Assembly (NCBI GenBank): GCA_002840785.1
Contig: PHCH01000028.1
Coordinates: 1 to 64,000 of the forward strand
Direction of reading: 5' to 3'
Source: Betaproteobacteria bacterium HGW-Betaproteobacteria-4
GTDB taxonomy: Bacteria > Pseudomonadota > Gammaproteobacteria > Burkholderiales > Rhodocyclaceae
DNA: 64,000 nt
The notes under the pieces were generated by a model. It worked only from the letters and a program-made list of their open reading frames with translations, did no database searches and was not told where the DNA came from. Position 1 is the stretch's first letter. Every line of letters begins with the position of its first letter. Positions 19,357-29,732 of the stretch are shown here, in pieces. The position numbers and the translations under genes were made by a program.

Positions 19357-20037
19357 TCAGCCGGTCTGGCCCATCCGCGCCACCAGCCACTGGCCGATGG
19401 CCCACACTTCTTCGAGGCAGACCGAATGCGGCATCGGGTATTCGTGCCAGTCAAGCGCGTAGCCGCGCTCGAGCAGTAGATCCCGGGCGGTCAGGCCGAG
19501 CGTCGGCGAGACCACATCGTCGGCTGTGCCGTGGGCGGCGAAGATCGGGATGGCGCGGTTGGCACCGGCCGAATCTGCGGTGAGCAAGGCGGGCGACGGA
19601 ATGTAGGTGGACAGGGCGATGACGCCGGCCAGTTTGTCCGGATGGGTCAGCGCCGTCGTGTAGGCGACCGCCCCGCCCTGCGAAAAACCGGCAAGAAAGA
19701 CACGGTCAACCGGGATTCCGCGGCTTTTTTCACGTTCGATCAGCTGCCGCACGACCTCGCACGAAGCGACGATTCCCGCCTCGTCGATGCGCCGGCTGGT
19801 GCTGTCGAGCGAAATGATGTCGTACCAGGCGCGCATGACGTAGCCGCCATTGCAGGTCACCGGCATGTACGGCGCGTGCGGGAAGATGAAGCGGACAGCT
19901 GGCGTCTCGGCCAGCCCGAGTTCGGGCACCACCGGCACGAAGTCCGAACCGTCGGCCCCCAGACCGTGCAGCCAGATCACCGCATACTCGGGATGGGCGG
20001 CGGTTTCGACTTCGAGCGGCGGCAGATCGTTTTCCAA
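19357..20037 (-). CDS. Carboxylesterase/phospholipase (alpha/beta hydrolase)
   Basis: 'AVIWLHGLGADGSDFVPVVPELGL', 'IPVDRVFLAGFSQGGAVAYTTAL', 'IPIFAAHGTADDVVSPTLG'. Confidence 0.93.
   Translation of the reverse strand: MENDLPPLEVETAAHPEYAVIWLHGLGADGSDFVPVVPELGLAETPAVRFIFPHAPYMPVTCNGGYVMRAWYDIISLDSTSRRIDEAGIVASCEVVRQLIEREKSRGIPVDRVFLAGFSQGGAVAYTTALTHPDKLAGVIALSTYIPSPALLTADSAGANRAIPIFAAHGTADDVVSPTLGLTARDLLLERGYALDWHEYPMPHSVCLEEVWAIGQWLVARMGQTG
19700..19734 (+). repeat. Dispersed ACGGTCAAC motif, copy inside esterase CDS
   Basis: ACGGTCAACCGGGATTCCGCGGCTTTTTTCA; second tract TTTTTT at 19725-19730. Confidence 0.6.
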
Positions 20038-20078
20038 GAGAGTCTCCTCGTGTCAGTCAGGCCGCCCAAGCCCCCGGA

Positions 20079-20318
20079 CTATCGATAGCGGTCGCGGGCC
20101 CGCTCGAAGATGTCGGCGGCGAGATCGAGTTGATGGTTTGTGTCCGGACTTCGGGCGCCGACCGGACCGAAAAATTTTGCAAAATCCTCGGCTGAAAGCA
20201 TGGCCTCGACCGCTGCCGGGAGCCGCCTTTCCACGCTCCGGCGCCGGTCGCAACAACCGCTGGGCGGGCCGATGTCGCGCCCTCGCCGCTCCGCCGTTCC
20301 TCTCCGATCTCTATTCAT
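20079..20318 (-). CDS. Small Arg-rich hypothetical protein
   Basis: 'MNRDRRGTAERRGRDIGPPSGCCDRRRSVERRLPAAVEAMLSAEDFAKFFGPVG'; coding not certain. Confidence 0.45.
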   Translation of the reverse strand: MNRDRRGTAERRGRDIGPPSGCCDRRRSVERRLPAAVEAMLSAEDFAKFFGPVGARSPDTNHQLDLAADIFERARDRYR

Positions 20319-20432
20319 GGTTGGCTCCAATGAATGTTCGAGCACCGATTCTGGCCTTCTCGCGGCGCATCCGCAAGCCTCCAAACGTCATACTTTTTCT
20401 CAAAAATCCCGGCGATGCAGATGCCGTCACGG

Positions 20433-20470
20433 TTTCAAATTTGGCCAAAATTTCCGGTTGACCGTAGCAA
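20433..20470 (-). repeat. Dispersed ACGGTCAAC motif, intergenic, upstream of ycaO
   Basis: TTTCAAATTTGGCCAAAATTTCCGGTTGACCGTAGCAA. Confidence 0.88.
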
Positions 20471-20522
20471 TGTCTGCTCGCTGACGTACACTGCGCCCCT
20501 TACACTTTAGGCAGGACGCCCG

Positions 20523-22259
20523 ATGCAAAACGAACACTTCATACCGGGCAAGGATGCCTCGCTCGAACACTCCATCACCTCGATGCAGGCCAAGCTGGCC
20601 GCCCGCGGTTTCGACATCGAAGAATGCTCCTGGCTCAACCCGGTAGACAACGTCTGGTCGGTGCACGTTCGCAACCGCGCCTGCCACCTGATGTTCACCA
20701 ACGGCAAGGGCGCCACCAAGCTGGCCGCCCACGCCAGCGCGCTGGGCGAGTATTTCGAGCGGCTGTCCTGCAACTATTTCTGGAACCACTATTACCTCGG
20801 CGAAACCATCGCCAACCGCGCCTTCACGCACTACCCGCGCGAACGCTGGTTCCCGCTGACCGGCAACACCACCGACTGGCCGGCCGAATTGCTGACGCCG
20901 GAACTGCAAGCCTTCTACAACCCGGAAGGCAACATCACCGCCGAAGTGCTGGTCGACATGAACTCCGGCAACGAAGACCGCGGCATCTGCGCCATTCCCT
21001 ACATCCGCCAGCGTGACGGCGCCGAGGTCTTCTTCCCGGTCAATGTCATCAGCAACCTTTATGTCAGCAACGGCATGTCGGCCGGCAACACGCTGGCCGA
21101 AGCGCGCGCCCAGGCACTGTCGGAAATCCTCGAACGCCACGTCAAGTTCAAGGTCATCGCCGAAGGCTTGTGCCTGCCCGACGTGCCGGAAGACGTCATC
21201 GCCCGCTACCCGACCATCGCCGCCGGCATCAAGGGCCTGCGCGACGCCGGGTTCGGCATCCTGGTCAAGGACGCCTCGCTCGGCGGCCTCTACCCGGTCA
21301 TGTGCGTGACCATGCTCAACCCCAAGGATCAGGGTGTTTTCGCCAGCTTCGGCGCCCATCCGCGCTTCGAAATCGCCCTTGAACGCGCCCTGACCGAACT
21401 GCTCCAGGGCCGCGCCCTCGAAGCGCTCGACGGCTTCCCGCCCCCCGGTTTCGACCTCGACGAAATCGCCAGCGCCCCGAACATCGAAATCCACTTCGTC
21501 GACTCGAGCGGCATCATCAGCTGGGAATTCCTCGGCGAAGAAGCCGATTTCGAATTCGTCGACTGGAACTTCAACGACCTCGACAACGGCAAGACCGCCG
21601 ACGACTACGCCTGGCTGGCCGAGCGCATCCACGCCGACGGCCACGACATCTACGTCGCCGACTTCGACCACCTCGGCGTTTACGCCTGCCGCATCCTCGT
21701 TCCCGGCATGTCGGAGATCTACCCGATCGACGACCTCGAATGGGAAAACAACAGCAACGGCAACGTCGTCCGTGCCGACATCCTGCGTCTGGCCGAACTC
21801 AACGACGACGAATGCTGCGAGCTGCTCGACACGCTGAACGAACTCAACATCGCCGACGAACGCCCGGTTGCCGCCCTGATCGGCCTCGCTGTCGATCCCG
21901 GCTCACTGTGGGCCGACCTCCGCGTCGGCGAACTGAAGACCATGCTGGCGCTAGCCGGCGGCGACCCCGACGCCATCCGCGAAGGGCTCGAATGGGTGCG
22001 CCAGTTCGAACAACTCGACGCCGGCCGCCGCCGCACCTACGCCTGTCTGCAAACCCTCATCGACATGGAAGACCCGGCCGCCTACGAAGCCGCGCTGTTC
22101 AGCCTCTACGGCGAGGAAACGCTGGACCAGGCGGTCTCCATGCTCGACGGCGACCTCCGCTTCTTCGGCCTGGCATCCCCCGGCCTGGCCCTCGCCGGCT
22201 GCGACCTGCACCAGCGCCTGCTCGGGGAATACGAGAAAGCCCACGCCACCGTCGCCTGA
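20523..22259 (+). CDS. ycaO: YcaO-family protein (ribosomal protein S12 methylthiotransferase accessory factor type)
   Basis: 'SGNEDRGICAIPYIRQRDGAEVFFPVNVISNLYVSNGMSAGNTLAEARAQALSEILERHVKFKVI' typical YcaO. Confidence 0.92.
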   Translation: MQNEHFIPGKDASLEHSITSMQAKLAARGFDIEECSWLNPVDNVWSVHVRNRACHLMFTNGKGATKLAAHASALGEYFERLSCNYFWNHYYLGETIANRAFTHYPRERWFPLTGNTTDWPAELLTPELQAFYNPEGNITAEVLVDMNSGNEDRGICAIPYIRQRDGAEVFFPVNVISNLYVSNGMSAGNTLAEARAQALSEILERHVKFKVIAEGLCLPDVPEDVIARYPTIAAGIKGLRDAGFGILVKDASLGGLYPVMCVTMLNPKDQGVFASFGAHPRFEIALERALTELLQGRALEALDGFPPPGFDLDEIASAPNIEIHFVDSSGIISWEFLGEEADFEFVDWNFNDLDNGKTADDYAWLAERIHADGHDIYVADFDHLGVYACRILVPGMSEIYPIDDLEWENNSNGNVVRADILRLAELNDDECCELLDTLNELNIADERPVAALIGLAVDPGSLWADLRVGELKTMLALAGGDPDAIREGLEWVRQFEQLDAGRRRTYACLQTLIDMEDPAAYEAALFSLYGEETLDQAVSMLDGDLRFFGLASPGLALAGCDLHQRLLGEYEKAHATVA

Positions 22260-22273
22260 CGGGAATTCACCTT

Positions 22274-22290
22274 CCCACGGTCAACCGGGC
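22274..22290 (+). repeat. Partial dispersed motif (core only)
   Basis: CCCACGGTCAACCGGGC immediately before a full copy. Confidence 0.7.
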
Positions 22291-22291
22291 T

Positions 22292-22329
22292 TGCTACGGT
22301 CAACCGCAAAAAACGGCCAAAATTGAAAC
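22292..22329 (+). repeat. Dispersed ACGGTCAAC motif, intergenic copy downstream of ycaO
   Basis: TGCTACGGTCAACCGCAAAAAACGGCCAAAATTGAAAC. Confidence 0.92.
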
Positions 22330-22452
22330 CGGGCTAACCGCCCGGCACCTCCCCTCTTTATGTCTCGCTAGGTCATAAAGGGGGCCGACGTTCATGCGAC
22401 TGCCCTCGGCTGCCGTTCGTGCGGGCCTGCCGGCTTTGCTTGCCGGGTTAAA

Positions 22453-22998
22453 ATGGCCGGCATGCGCCGCACCCTTAAAAAATACCTGCCCGATCACCAG
22501 ACGATCCGCAACAACCCCTGGTTGAAGCCTTTCGAATCGTCGCTGCTGCACCCGCGGCTATGGCACATGAACCGCCACTCGGCGGCGGGCGCGGTGGCTG
22601 TCGGCTTGTTTTGCGGGCTGATCCCGGGGCCGTTGCAAATACTCGGCGCGGCGGGCTGCGCGCTGGCTTTTCGCGTCAATTTGCCGCTGGCCATCTTGAT
22701 GACGTTCTACACCAACCCGTTCACCATCGTTCCGCTCTACCTGCTGGCCTACCAGATCGGCCGGCTGACCATCGACGAAAGCAGCGGATTCATCACGCCC
22801 CCGGCCTTCAGCGCGACGGATTTCATCGGCTGGAGCAAGGCCATGCAAACGTGGATGCTGAGCGTCGCCGAGCCGCTCGGCATCGGCCTCATCCTGCTCG
22901 CCAGCGGGCTGGCGGCTGTCGGCTACTTCGCCACGCGGGCGGCGTGGCGGGCCTACCTGATCCGCGCCTGGCGGCGCCGGAAGGCACTCAGGTCTTGA
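22453..22998 (+). CDS. DUF2062 domain-containing membrane protein
   Basis: '[67 protein letters not shown]'. Confidence 0.92.
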   Translation: MAGMRRTLKKYLPDHQTIRNNPWLKPFESSLLHPRLWHMNRHSAAGAVAVGLFCGLIPGPLQILGAAGCALAFRVNLPLAILMTFYTNPFTIVPLYLLAYQIGRLTIDESSGFITPPAFSATDFIGWSKAMQTWMLSVAEPLGIGLILLASGLAAVGYFATRAAWRAYLIRAWRRRKALRS

Positions 22999-25018
22999 AC
23001 TGCGCGATGGCCGAGGTCAAGGTCTGCGACAACTTGCGCAAGGTATCCGAGGTTGCCGCATTGCCGCCGGCCGCAGCGCTGTTCTCCTCGGCCATCTGGG
23101 CAATCCGCTCGACATTCTGGGCAATCTCGGTACTGGCTGCCGCCTGTTCGCGCAAGGCGTTGGTGATTTCGGAAACGGCGTTGAGCACCTGGCGCGACCG
23201 GTCCTGAACCTGGCCAATGGCCTCGCCGGCCAGTTGCGCCTGGGCAACTCCGGAAGAAACCCGGTGCACGCCCTCTTTCATGCTCGACACGGCGGATGCC
23301 GTGCCGTTCTGCACGGCGGCGATCATGTCGGAAATTTCGTGTGTCGATTTGGCCGTGCGTTCGGCGAGCTTCCTGACTTCGTCGGCCACCACGGCAAAGC
23401 CGCGGCCCGATTCGCCGGCCCGCGCCGCTTCGATGGCGGCGTTGAGCGCCAGCAGGTTGGTCTGGTCGGCAATATCCTTGATGGTGCCGACAATGGTCGA
23501 AATCTGTCCGGACTGCTCGCCCAGCGCTTCGACGGCGGCAGCCGATTCATTGACGGTCAGCGCGATGCCCTGGATTTCGCTGACGACGCCCTGGACGATC
23601 TGGCCGCCGCGCGTCGCCACCTCGTCGGATTCCCGCGAATAATGCTGCGCATCCTGGGCGTTGCGGGAAATGTGGTCGATGCCGACGGTCATTTCCTCGA
23701 CGGCTGCAGCCATGCTTGAGGCGGCATCGCTTTGTGCCGCCGTGCCGGCCGAAATCTGCTGGCTCGACGCAGCCAGTTGCTCGGCGGCCCGATTGAGTTG
23801 TCCGACATCGCTCTGCACGCCGCCGAGCAGCTTGCGGAACGACGCCGCCATGCCGTTGAAATCCTTGCCGGCAGAATGCAGTTCATCGACCCCACGGGCA
23901 TCGAATTCCGTCGTCAGGTCGCCCCCTGCCAGACGACTGGCTCCGCGCGAAAAGTCGGCGACGCTGTTGATGACCGAATAGTAGGTGCCAACGCCCAGAT
24001 AGCCGACGAGCATGATCACCAGAACCGACAGCCCAAGTTCGAGGATCAGGAGCCGCCTGGCTTCCTCGGCGCGGCGCTGCAACTGCGTCTCGAATTGCGG
24101 GATCAGCGTATCGAACATGACCTTGTAGCCGACGTCGATCAATTGGGTGGTCATGGCGAAATAATCTTGCGGCGAGGTGGTAAATTTTTCGCCCAGAATG
24201 TCGTCGCGAATCAGCGCGAACATGCGCTCGGCGCCATCGGTAAACTCTTTTGCCGGCCCCGAAATCGACGCCCCGAGTTCGGGCGCCATACGAACAACCT
24301 TGTCCAGGTTGGCGTTCTGGGCGCGCAAGGTGCCGTTCATCTGGGCAATCTGCGAGGCAATGTCGATACGCATCTGCGGCGACAATTCCTTCTTCGTCAG
24401 CACGCCGGTGCCCCGCGCCCGCGTCACCCCCATCGGCTCCAGCATGGCCGGCATTTTGGTCACGATGGAGTCCATGAAGTAATAGGTATCCATAGCCGGA
24501 TCGAGCGTCAGCTGGCTCTCGTCGGCAATGTCGACCATCATCTGCAGGGCATTGGCGATCATCGCCGAATGGCGCTTGATATTCTCCGGCGGCGTCCAGC
24601 TCAGGCCCTGACCCTGGATGCTCACCCAGTCCTGGCGAATCGATTTCCAGGTCGTGCTGTCACGCAAGCTCGGCGACAGGCCGGCATCGGTCGCCGCGAC
24701 AAAATCCGTGACTTCCTTTTCCTTGGCCGCCCGCTTTTCCTTCATCGCCTCGTTACCGTTCAAGACGCCGGAAGACAGGCCGCGGTGCTGCTGCATGACC
24801 TGCACCATCCGGTTGAGCGGCTTGAGCATCTGAAGCCCGGCAATTTCGTGCCGAGCGCCGTCGATATCCCGACTCAGCGAAGAAAAAACGGAATAGAGCA
24901 GGACGGCCAGGACAAAAAATACCGCCGAACCCAGCAGCAAGAACTTGCCGGTGTACCGCAGGCGGTTCATCAAAGCGACAGCAGGGTAGAAAAGCGCTTG
25001 CATTTGGGACCTCATCAA
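22988..25018 (-). CDS. Methyl-accepting chemotaxis protein with NIT-like periplasmic region
   Basis: MCP signalling hairpin '[54 protein letters not shown]'; periplasmic '[29 protein letters not shown]'. Confidence 0.93.
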   Translation of the reverse strand: MMRSQMQALFYPAVALMNRLRYTGKFLLLGSAVFFVLAVLLYSVFSSLSRDIDGARHEIAGLQMLKPLNRMVQVMQQHRGLSSGVLNGNEAMKEKRAAKEKEVTDFVAATDAGLSPSLRDSTTWKSIRQDWVSIQGQGLSWTPPENIKRHSAMIANALQMMVDIADESQLTLDPAMDTYYFMDSIVTKMPAMLEPMGVTRARGTGVLTKKELSPQMRIDIASQIAQMNGTLRAQNANLDKVVRMAPELGASISGPAKEFTDGAERMFALIRDDILGEKFTTSPQDYFAMTTQLIDVGYKVMFDTLIPQFETQLQRRAEEARRLLILELGLSVLVIMLVGYLGVGTYYSVINSVADFSRGASRLAGGDLTTEFDARGVDELHSAGKDFNGMAASFRKLLGGVQSDVGQLNRAAEQLAASSQQISAGTAAQSDAASSMAAAVEEMTVGIDHISRNAQDAQHYSRESDEVATRGGQIVQGVVSEIQGIALTVNESAAAVEALGEQSGQISTIVGTIKDIADQTNLLALNAAIEAARAGESGRGFAVVADEVRKLAERTAKSTHEISDMIAAVQNGTASAVSSMKEGVHRVSSGVAQAQLAGEAIGQVQDRSRQVLNAVSEITNALREQAAASTEIAQNVERIAQMAEENSAAAGGNAATSDTLRKLSQTLTSAIAQFKT

Positions 25019-25086
25019 CGTCGAGCCGTTTGCGACAAGGCAAATGCTAAATTAATCACATCGCCACGAATTTAATACTTATTAAA

Positions 25087-25764
25087 TTAATCGCAAAGAA
25101 CGCCGTCATTTAGATGAAGTACCCTGTCTGCTCTTTGCGCCAGTTGCTGATCGTGCGTGACGACAATCAGGCTCGCCTGCTGCTCGCGCACCCGGTCGAT
25201 AAGCAACCCGAAAACAACCGATGCCGTATGACTATCAAGATTGCCGGTTGGTTCATCGGCCAGCAAACATGATGGATCGCTGACCAGGGCGCGGGCAATG
25301 GCGGCGCGCTGGCGTTCGCCACCGGACAGCTCGCCGGGGCGATGCTCGACACGGTGACCGAGGCCGACGGCGGTCAGTATCTCGCCCGCCTTGGCCAGCG
25401 CTTCTGCGCGTTCCATGCGCCGGATCAGCAAGGGCATGGCGACATTTTCCAGGGCCGAAAACTCGGCTAGCAGATGGTGGAACTGATAGACAAAGCCGAG
25501 ATGGCGGTTGCGCCAATCGCCACGGTCGACCTCGCCCAGAGCCGAAAAATCACGGCCCATCAGGGTCACCTCACCGGCCGTAGGCGTATCCAGCCCGCCC
25601 AGCAAATGCAGCAAGGTGCTCTTGCCGGAGCCTGAGGCGCCCACCACGGCAACCGTTTCGCCGGGACTGACCTGGAGGTCGATGCCGGAGAGCACAGGCA
25701 CTTCCAGCCCGCCGCCACGAAATACCTTGGACAGCCCGCGGGCAATCAGAATCGGTTTACTCAT
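25087..25764 (-). CDS. lolD: Lipoprotein-releasing ABC transporter ATP-binding protein LolD
   Basis: Walker A '[20 protein letters not shown]', signature '[15 protein letters not shown]', Walker B '[12 protein letters not shown]'. Confidence 0.94.
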   Translation of the reverse strand: MSKPILIARGLSKVFRGGGLEVPVLSGIDLQVSPGETVAVVGASGSGKSTLLHLLGGLDTPTAGEVTLMGRDFSALGEVDRGDWRNRHLGFVYQFHHLLAEFSALENVAMPLLIRRMERAEALAKAGEILTAVGLGHRVEHRPGELSGGERQRAAIARALVSDPSCLLADEPTGNLDSHTASVVFGLLIDRVREQQASLIVVTHDQQLAQRADRVLHLNDGVLCD

Positions 25765-27004
25765 AGCGCAGGGCCTCCGCCGGATTGACGCGGGAAGCCC
25801 GCCAGCTGGGGTAAAGCGTCGCCAGCAAGGCGAGCACGAAGGCGATCAGCGTAACGCCCCAGACGTCGCTCCACTGCAGCTCGGAAGGCAGGTCGGAAAT
25901 GTAATAGACCTCCTTCGACAGGAAATGCACGCCGAGCATCTGCTCGATGAAAGGCACGACGACATCGATATTGAGCGCCAGCAGCACGCCGCCGACGATG
26001 CCCAGGCCGAGCCCGATGAAGCCAACCAGCGCGCCCTGCACGACGAAGACCGCCATGATCGACAGCGGCCGCGCCCCGAGCGTGCGCAGGATGGCGATGT
26101 CGGCCTGCTTGTCGGTGACCGCCATGACCAGCGTCGACACGAGGTTGAAGGCGGCCACGGCGACGATCAGCGAGAGGATGATGAACATCATGTTCTTCTC
26201 GATCTGCACGGCCCGGAAGAAATTGGCGTGGCTCTTCGTCCAGTCGCTGAGGTAGGCGTCGGCATCGATGTAGCGAACCAGTTCGCGGGCGATGCGCGGC
26301 GCCTGGAAGAGGTCATCGACCTTGAGCCGCACGCCGGTCACCCGGTCGTCCATCTGGTAGAGCCTCTGGGCGTCTTCAAGATTGATCAGGGCCAGCCCCG
26401 AGTCGTACTCGAACATGCCGACCTCGAAAATGCCGACCACCTTGAACGATTTCAGCCGCGGCATCACGCCGGCCGGCGTCACCGTGCCCTGCGGCGCGAT
26501 GAGCGTCAGCTTGTCGCCGGTGAATACGCGTAGCGAACGGGCCAGATCGGCACCGAGCACGACGCCGAATTCGCCCGGCCGCAGATCGTCGAGGCTGCCG
26601 CTCTGGATGGTCTTGCGGAAATCGGCGACGCGATCTTCCTGCTCGGGCAGGATGCCGCGCACGATGGTGCCCTTGACCGTGCCATCGACGCTGAACATCC
26701 CCTGCGATTGAACGAAGGGCGCGCTGGCGCGGACTTCCGGATGCTTGGCGGCCTGCTCGGCGACCAGCGCCCAGTTCGGCAACTCGCCGTTGATGCCGGT
26801 GATCTGGATATGCGAGGCAACGCCGAGAATGCGCGTCCGCAATTCTTTCTGGAAGCCGTTCATGACCGAGAGCACGACGATCAGCGCGGCCACGCCGAGG
26901 CCGATGCCGAGCATGGAAATCAGGGAAATGAATGAAATGAAGTGATTGCGTTTCTTGGCGCGCGTGTAGCGCAGGCCAATCAGCAACTCATAGGGCAATG
27001 CCAT
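25757..27004 (-). CDS. lolC: Lipoprotein-releasing ABC transporter permease LolC/E
   Basis: '[61 protein letters not shown]'; overlaps lolD. Confidence 0.94.
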   Translation of the reverse strand: MALPYELLIGLRYTRAKKRNHFISFISLISMLGIGLGVAALIVVLSVMNGFQKELRTRILGVASHIQITGINGELPNWALVAEQAAKHPEVRASAPFVQSQGMFSVDGTVKGTIVRGILPEQEDRVADFRKTIQSGSLDDLRPGEFGVVLGADLARSLRVFTGDKLTLIAPQGTVTPAGVMPRLKSFKVVGIFEVGMFEYDSGLALINLEDAQRLYQMDDRVTGVRLKVDDLFQAPRIARELVRYIDADAYLSDWTKSHANFFRAVQIEKNMMFIILSLIVAVAAFNLVSTLVMAVTDKQADIAILRTLGARPLSIMAVFVVQGALVGFIGLGLGIVGGVLLALNIDVVVPFIEQMLGVHFLSKEVYYISDLPSELQWSDVWGVTLIAFVLALLATLYPSWRASRVNPAEALRYE

Positions 27005-27089
27005 CGGTATTCCCGCAATGCAACAAAAACGCTATGGTACACGGACCCGGAAGCGCCGGCCCATCAACCTGTTCAGGAAATTTTTCGCA

Positions 27090-27404
27090 ATGATCGTCAC
27101 CAATATTGAAACCGTACCTGGCAAAGCCATCGTCAAACACCTGGGCCTGGTCAGCGGCAACACCGTGCGCTCAAAACACGCCGGGCGCGACCTGATGGCC
27201 GGCCTGAAAAACATCTTCGGCGGCGAACTCAAGGGCTACACCGAACTGCTCACCGAATCGCGCCAGGAAGCTGTCCAGCGGATGATCGACCAGGCGACAG
27301 CCGTCGGCGCCAACGCCATTGTCAACGTGCGCTTCTCGACCTCATCGGTTGCTGCCGGGGCCGCCGAGCTGTACGCCTACGGCACCGCCGTCGTCGTGGA
27401 ATAA
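27090..27404 (+). CDS. YbjQ family (DUF74) protein
   Basis: 'VSGNTVRSKHAGRDLMAGLKNIFGGELKGYTELLTESRQEAVQRMIDQATAVGANAIVNVRFSTS'. Confidence 0.93.
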   Translation: MIVTNIETVPGKAIVKHLGLVSGNTVRSKHAGRDLMAGLKNIFGGELKGYTELLTESRQEAVQRMIDQATAVGANAIVNVRFSTSSVAAGAAELYAYGTAVVVE

Positions 27405-27407
27405 ATC

Positions 27408-27851
27408 ATGTACGACCTGATATTTTTCCTGGTCCTGCTGCTGCTCGGCTACGTCTTCGGTCAACGCGCCGAAAAGCGCCATTTCCGTTCGATCATCGAA
27501 CGCGAAAAGCAACTGCGCGACATCCTGGTCTTTTCCGAGCGCCGCATTCCCGACGAGGAGCAACTGGACGGCACCCTGGTCTGCGGCAGCGTCGTCGTTT
27601 CGGTCGATTTCTTCAAACGCTTCGTCGCCAATCTGCGCAACCTGGTCGGTGGTCGCGTCAGCGCCTATGAATCCCTGCTCGAACGCGCCCGCCGCGAAGC
27701 CATCCTGCGCATGAAGGAAGAAGCGCGGCGCAGCGGGGCAAAGAGCGTCTGGAACATCCGCCTGGAGACATCGTCGATCTACAAGGGCGCGCAGCAGAGC
27801 ATCGGCGCGGTCGAAGTCCTCGCCTACGGGACCGCCGTCAAGCCGCGCTGA
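27408..27851 (+). CDS. Membrane-anchored YbjQ-like (DUF74) paralog
   Basis: N-terminal TM; 'VCGSVVVSVDFFKRFVANLRNLVGGRVSAYESLLERARREAILRMKEEARRSGAKSVWNIRLETSS'. Confidence 0.88.
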   Translation: MYDLIFFLVLLLLGYVFGQRAEKRHFRSIIEREKQLRDILVFSERRIPDEEQLDGTLVCGSVVVSVDFFKRFVANLRNLVGGRVSAYESLLERARREAILRMKEEARRSGAKSVWNIRLETSSIYKGAQQSIGAVEVLAYGTAVKPR

Positions 27852-27855
27852 AAAT

Positions 27856-28698
27856 ATGGCCGAATACGAAAATCCTGAGATTCCCGAGGGCATCAATGTC
27901 AGCCCGACCCACCCGCTCAAGGATTTCGCCCTGCTCGTCGCCGGCATCAGCGCCCTGATCATCGTCGCCGTGCTTGCCCTGTCGCTGCTCGCCGGCCAAC
28001 TTGCCCGCCACATCCCGTTCGCCCAGGAACAGGCACTGGCGGCCAGCCTCGGCCGCTGGCTGCCGGAGCCGCCCGAATCGGCGCTCAACCGGCAGCGCCA
28101 GCACTATTTGCAAACCTTGACCAACCGTCTGGCCAGCACGATGGCCCTGCCGCCGGACATGCCGATAACCGTGCATTACTCGTCGAGCCAAACGGTCAAT
28201 GCCATGGCCACGCTGGGGGGCCACATTGTCGTCTTCCAGGGCCTGATCGACACCCTACCCAGCGAAAACGCGCTGGCCATGGTCCTTGCCCATGAAATCG
28301 CCCACGTCCGCCACCGCGACCCGGTCGTCGCCATGGGCCGCGGCTTCGCCGTCGTGCTCGCCCTCTCCAGCCTGGCCGGCTTCGGCGATGGCGCGCTGCA
28401 ACAATGGCTGGGCGGCGTCGGCATGCTGCCCATCCTCTCCTTCAGCCGCAGCCAGGAAGAAGCCGCCGATGCCACCGCGCTGCAAGCGGTACTCGACCTC
28501 TACGGCCACGTCGGCGACGCCGCCGCCTTTTTCGAGAAGGTAGCCGAACGCCAGTCTGCGGCACATACTCCGACGATGTTCAACACCCATCCCGACGTCG
28601 ACCAACGGATTGCCCGCATTCGCGAATTCTCGGCCCGCCATGCGAAGCCGGAACAAGGGCCGGCCACGCCCCTGCCGGCTTTCATGAAGGCCACCTGA
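27856..28698 (+). CDS. M48 family metallopeptidase
   Basis: 'NALAMVLAHEIAHVRHRDPV' HExxH zinc motif; 'SFSRSQEEAADATALQAV'. Confidence 0.93.
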   Translation: MAEYENPEIPEGINVSPTHPLKDFALLVAGISALIIVAVLALSLLAGQLARHIPFAQEQALAASLGRWLPEPPESALNRQRQHYLQTLTNRLASTMALPPDMPITVHYSSSQTVNAMATLGGHIVVFQGLIDTLPSENALAMVLAHEIAHVRHRDPVVAMGRGFAVVLALSSLAGFGDGALQQWLGGVGMLPILSFSRSQEEAADATALQAVLDLYGHVGDAAAFFEKVAERQSAAHTPTMFNTHPDVDQRIARIREFSARHAKPEQGPATPLPAFMKAT

Positions 28699-28766
28699 CC
28701 AGCGATGCGGCGCCGGCTGCCGGCCGATGATAGACTCCCGGCTTCCCCCAGCCTGAAGCCCTACCC

Positions 28767-29732
28767 GTGCGCCTCACCCTGCTTGTCCCCGAACTGATCT
28801 GGCCCGAACCGAACGACCAACTGACCCTCGGAAAACTGGCTGCCCCCGGCTTTGAATGGCTGGCCGCCCACGCCGAATTTTCCCGCCAGCCGCGCCGGGC
28901 GTTTGAACACACGCTGGCCGACCACTTCGGACTGACCGATGCGCCTTTTGGCGCCCTCCGCCTGCTCGGTGAAACGGGAAAACAGCAGATTGAAGAAGGC
29001 CACTGGCTGTGCGCCGACCCCGTGCACCTGCGCTTCCACCACGAACGCATCGTCCTCGCCGACGCCGGCGCCTTCGAACTTGAACTGGAAGAAGCGCACG
29101 CCATCACGGCAGCGCTGAACTCCGAATTCGCCGACATCGGCCGCTTTCATGTCGCCACCGCCCGCCGCTGGTATCTGCAGCTGAATGCTACGGTCAACGA
29201 GAAATTTGCCCCGATTTCAACCATTGCCGGCCGTCGCCTCGATAGCGACCTGACCGACAAGAACGGCCCGCTCAAGCCGGCCGTGAACAGTGTCTGGCTG
29301 TGGGGTGGCGGGCCGCTGGGCGACGTGCCGGCGCCATTGTTTTCAGCCGTGTGCAGCGACAATCCGCTGGCCACCGGCCTGGCGCTCGCCGCCGGCATCG
29401 AGGCCCCGCCCTGCCCGGCCAGCCTGAGCACTCTGCTCGCCGACTCGGCGCCCAACGACACCCCGCTGGTCCTGCTCGACACCTTGCTGCCGCCGGTCCT
29501 CTACGAAAACAGCGACGACTGGCGCAACGCCTTCGCCGCGCTCGAACGCGACTGGTTCGTCCCGCTCCGTGCCGCGCTCGGCGGCAAGATCGAAACCCTG
29601 ACCATCGTCGCCCCCACCATCTACGGCCAGCTAACCTGGACGCTGCACGGCAAGGACCGCTGGAAATTCTGGCGCAAGAGCCGCCCGCTGCAGGCCATCG
29701 CAAAAGAACTGGCCGAAGGAACACCCCAGTGA
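28767..29732 (+). CDS. Phosphoglycerate-mutase-like hypothetical protein upstream of recJ
   Basis: 321 aa, 'CADPVHLRFHHERIVLADAGAFELELEEAHAITAALN...NSVWLWGGGPLG'; conserved recJ-adjacent family. Confidence 0.7.
   Translation: MRLTLLVPELIWPEPNDQLTLGKLAAPGFEWLAAHAEFSRQPRRAFEHTLADHFGLTDAPFGALRLLGETGKQQIEEGHWLCADPVHLRFHHERIVLADAGAFELELEEAHAITAALNSEFADIGRFHVATARRWYLQLNATVNEKFAPISTIAGRRLDSDLTDKNGPLKPAVNSVWLWGGGPLGDVPAPLFSAVCSDNPLATGLALAAGIEAPPCPASLSTLLADSAPNDTPLVLLDTLLPPVLYENSDDWRNAFAALERDWFVPLRAALGGKIETLTIVAPTIYGQLTWTLHGKDRWKFWRKSRPLQAIAKELAEGTPQ
29186..29222 (+). repeat. Dispersed ACGGTCAAC motif, copy inside PGM-like CDS
   Basis: TGCTACGGTCAACGAGAAATTTGCCCCGATTTCAACC. Confidence 0.7.

Noticed and set aside
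25524-25560. ACGGTCGACC with AAAAAT at tract-2 position in lolD
   Set aside because: Core has a mismatch, tract 1 absent, and GTCGACCG is common in this GC-rich sequence; not counted.
27455-27490. TTCGGTCAACGCGCCGAAAAGCGCCATTTCC
   Set aside because: Core mismatch and tract 1 out of register; likely chance.
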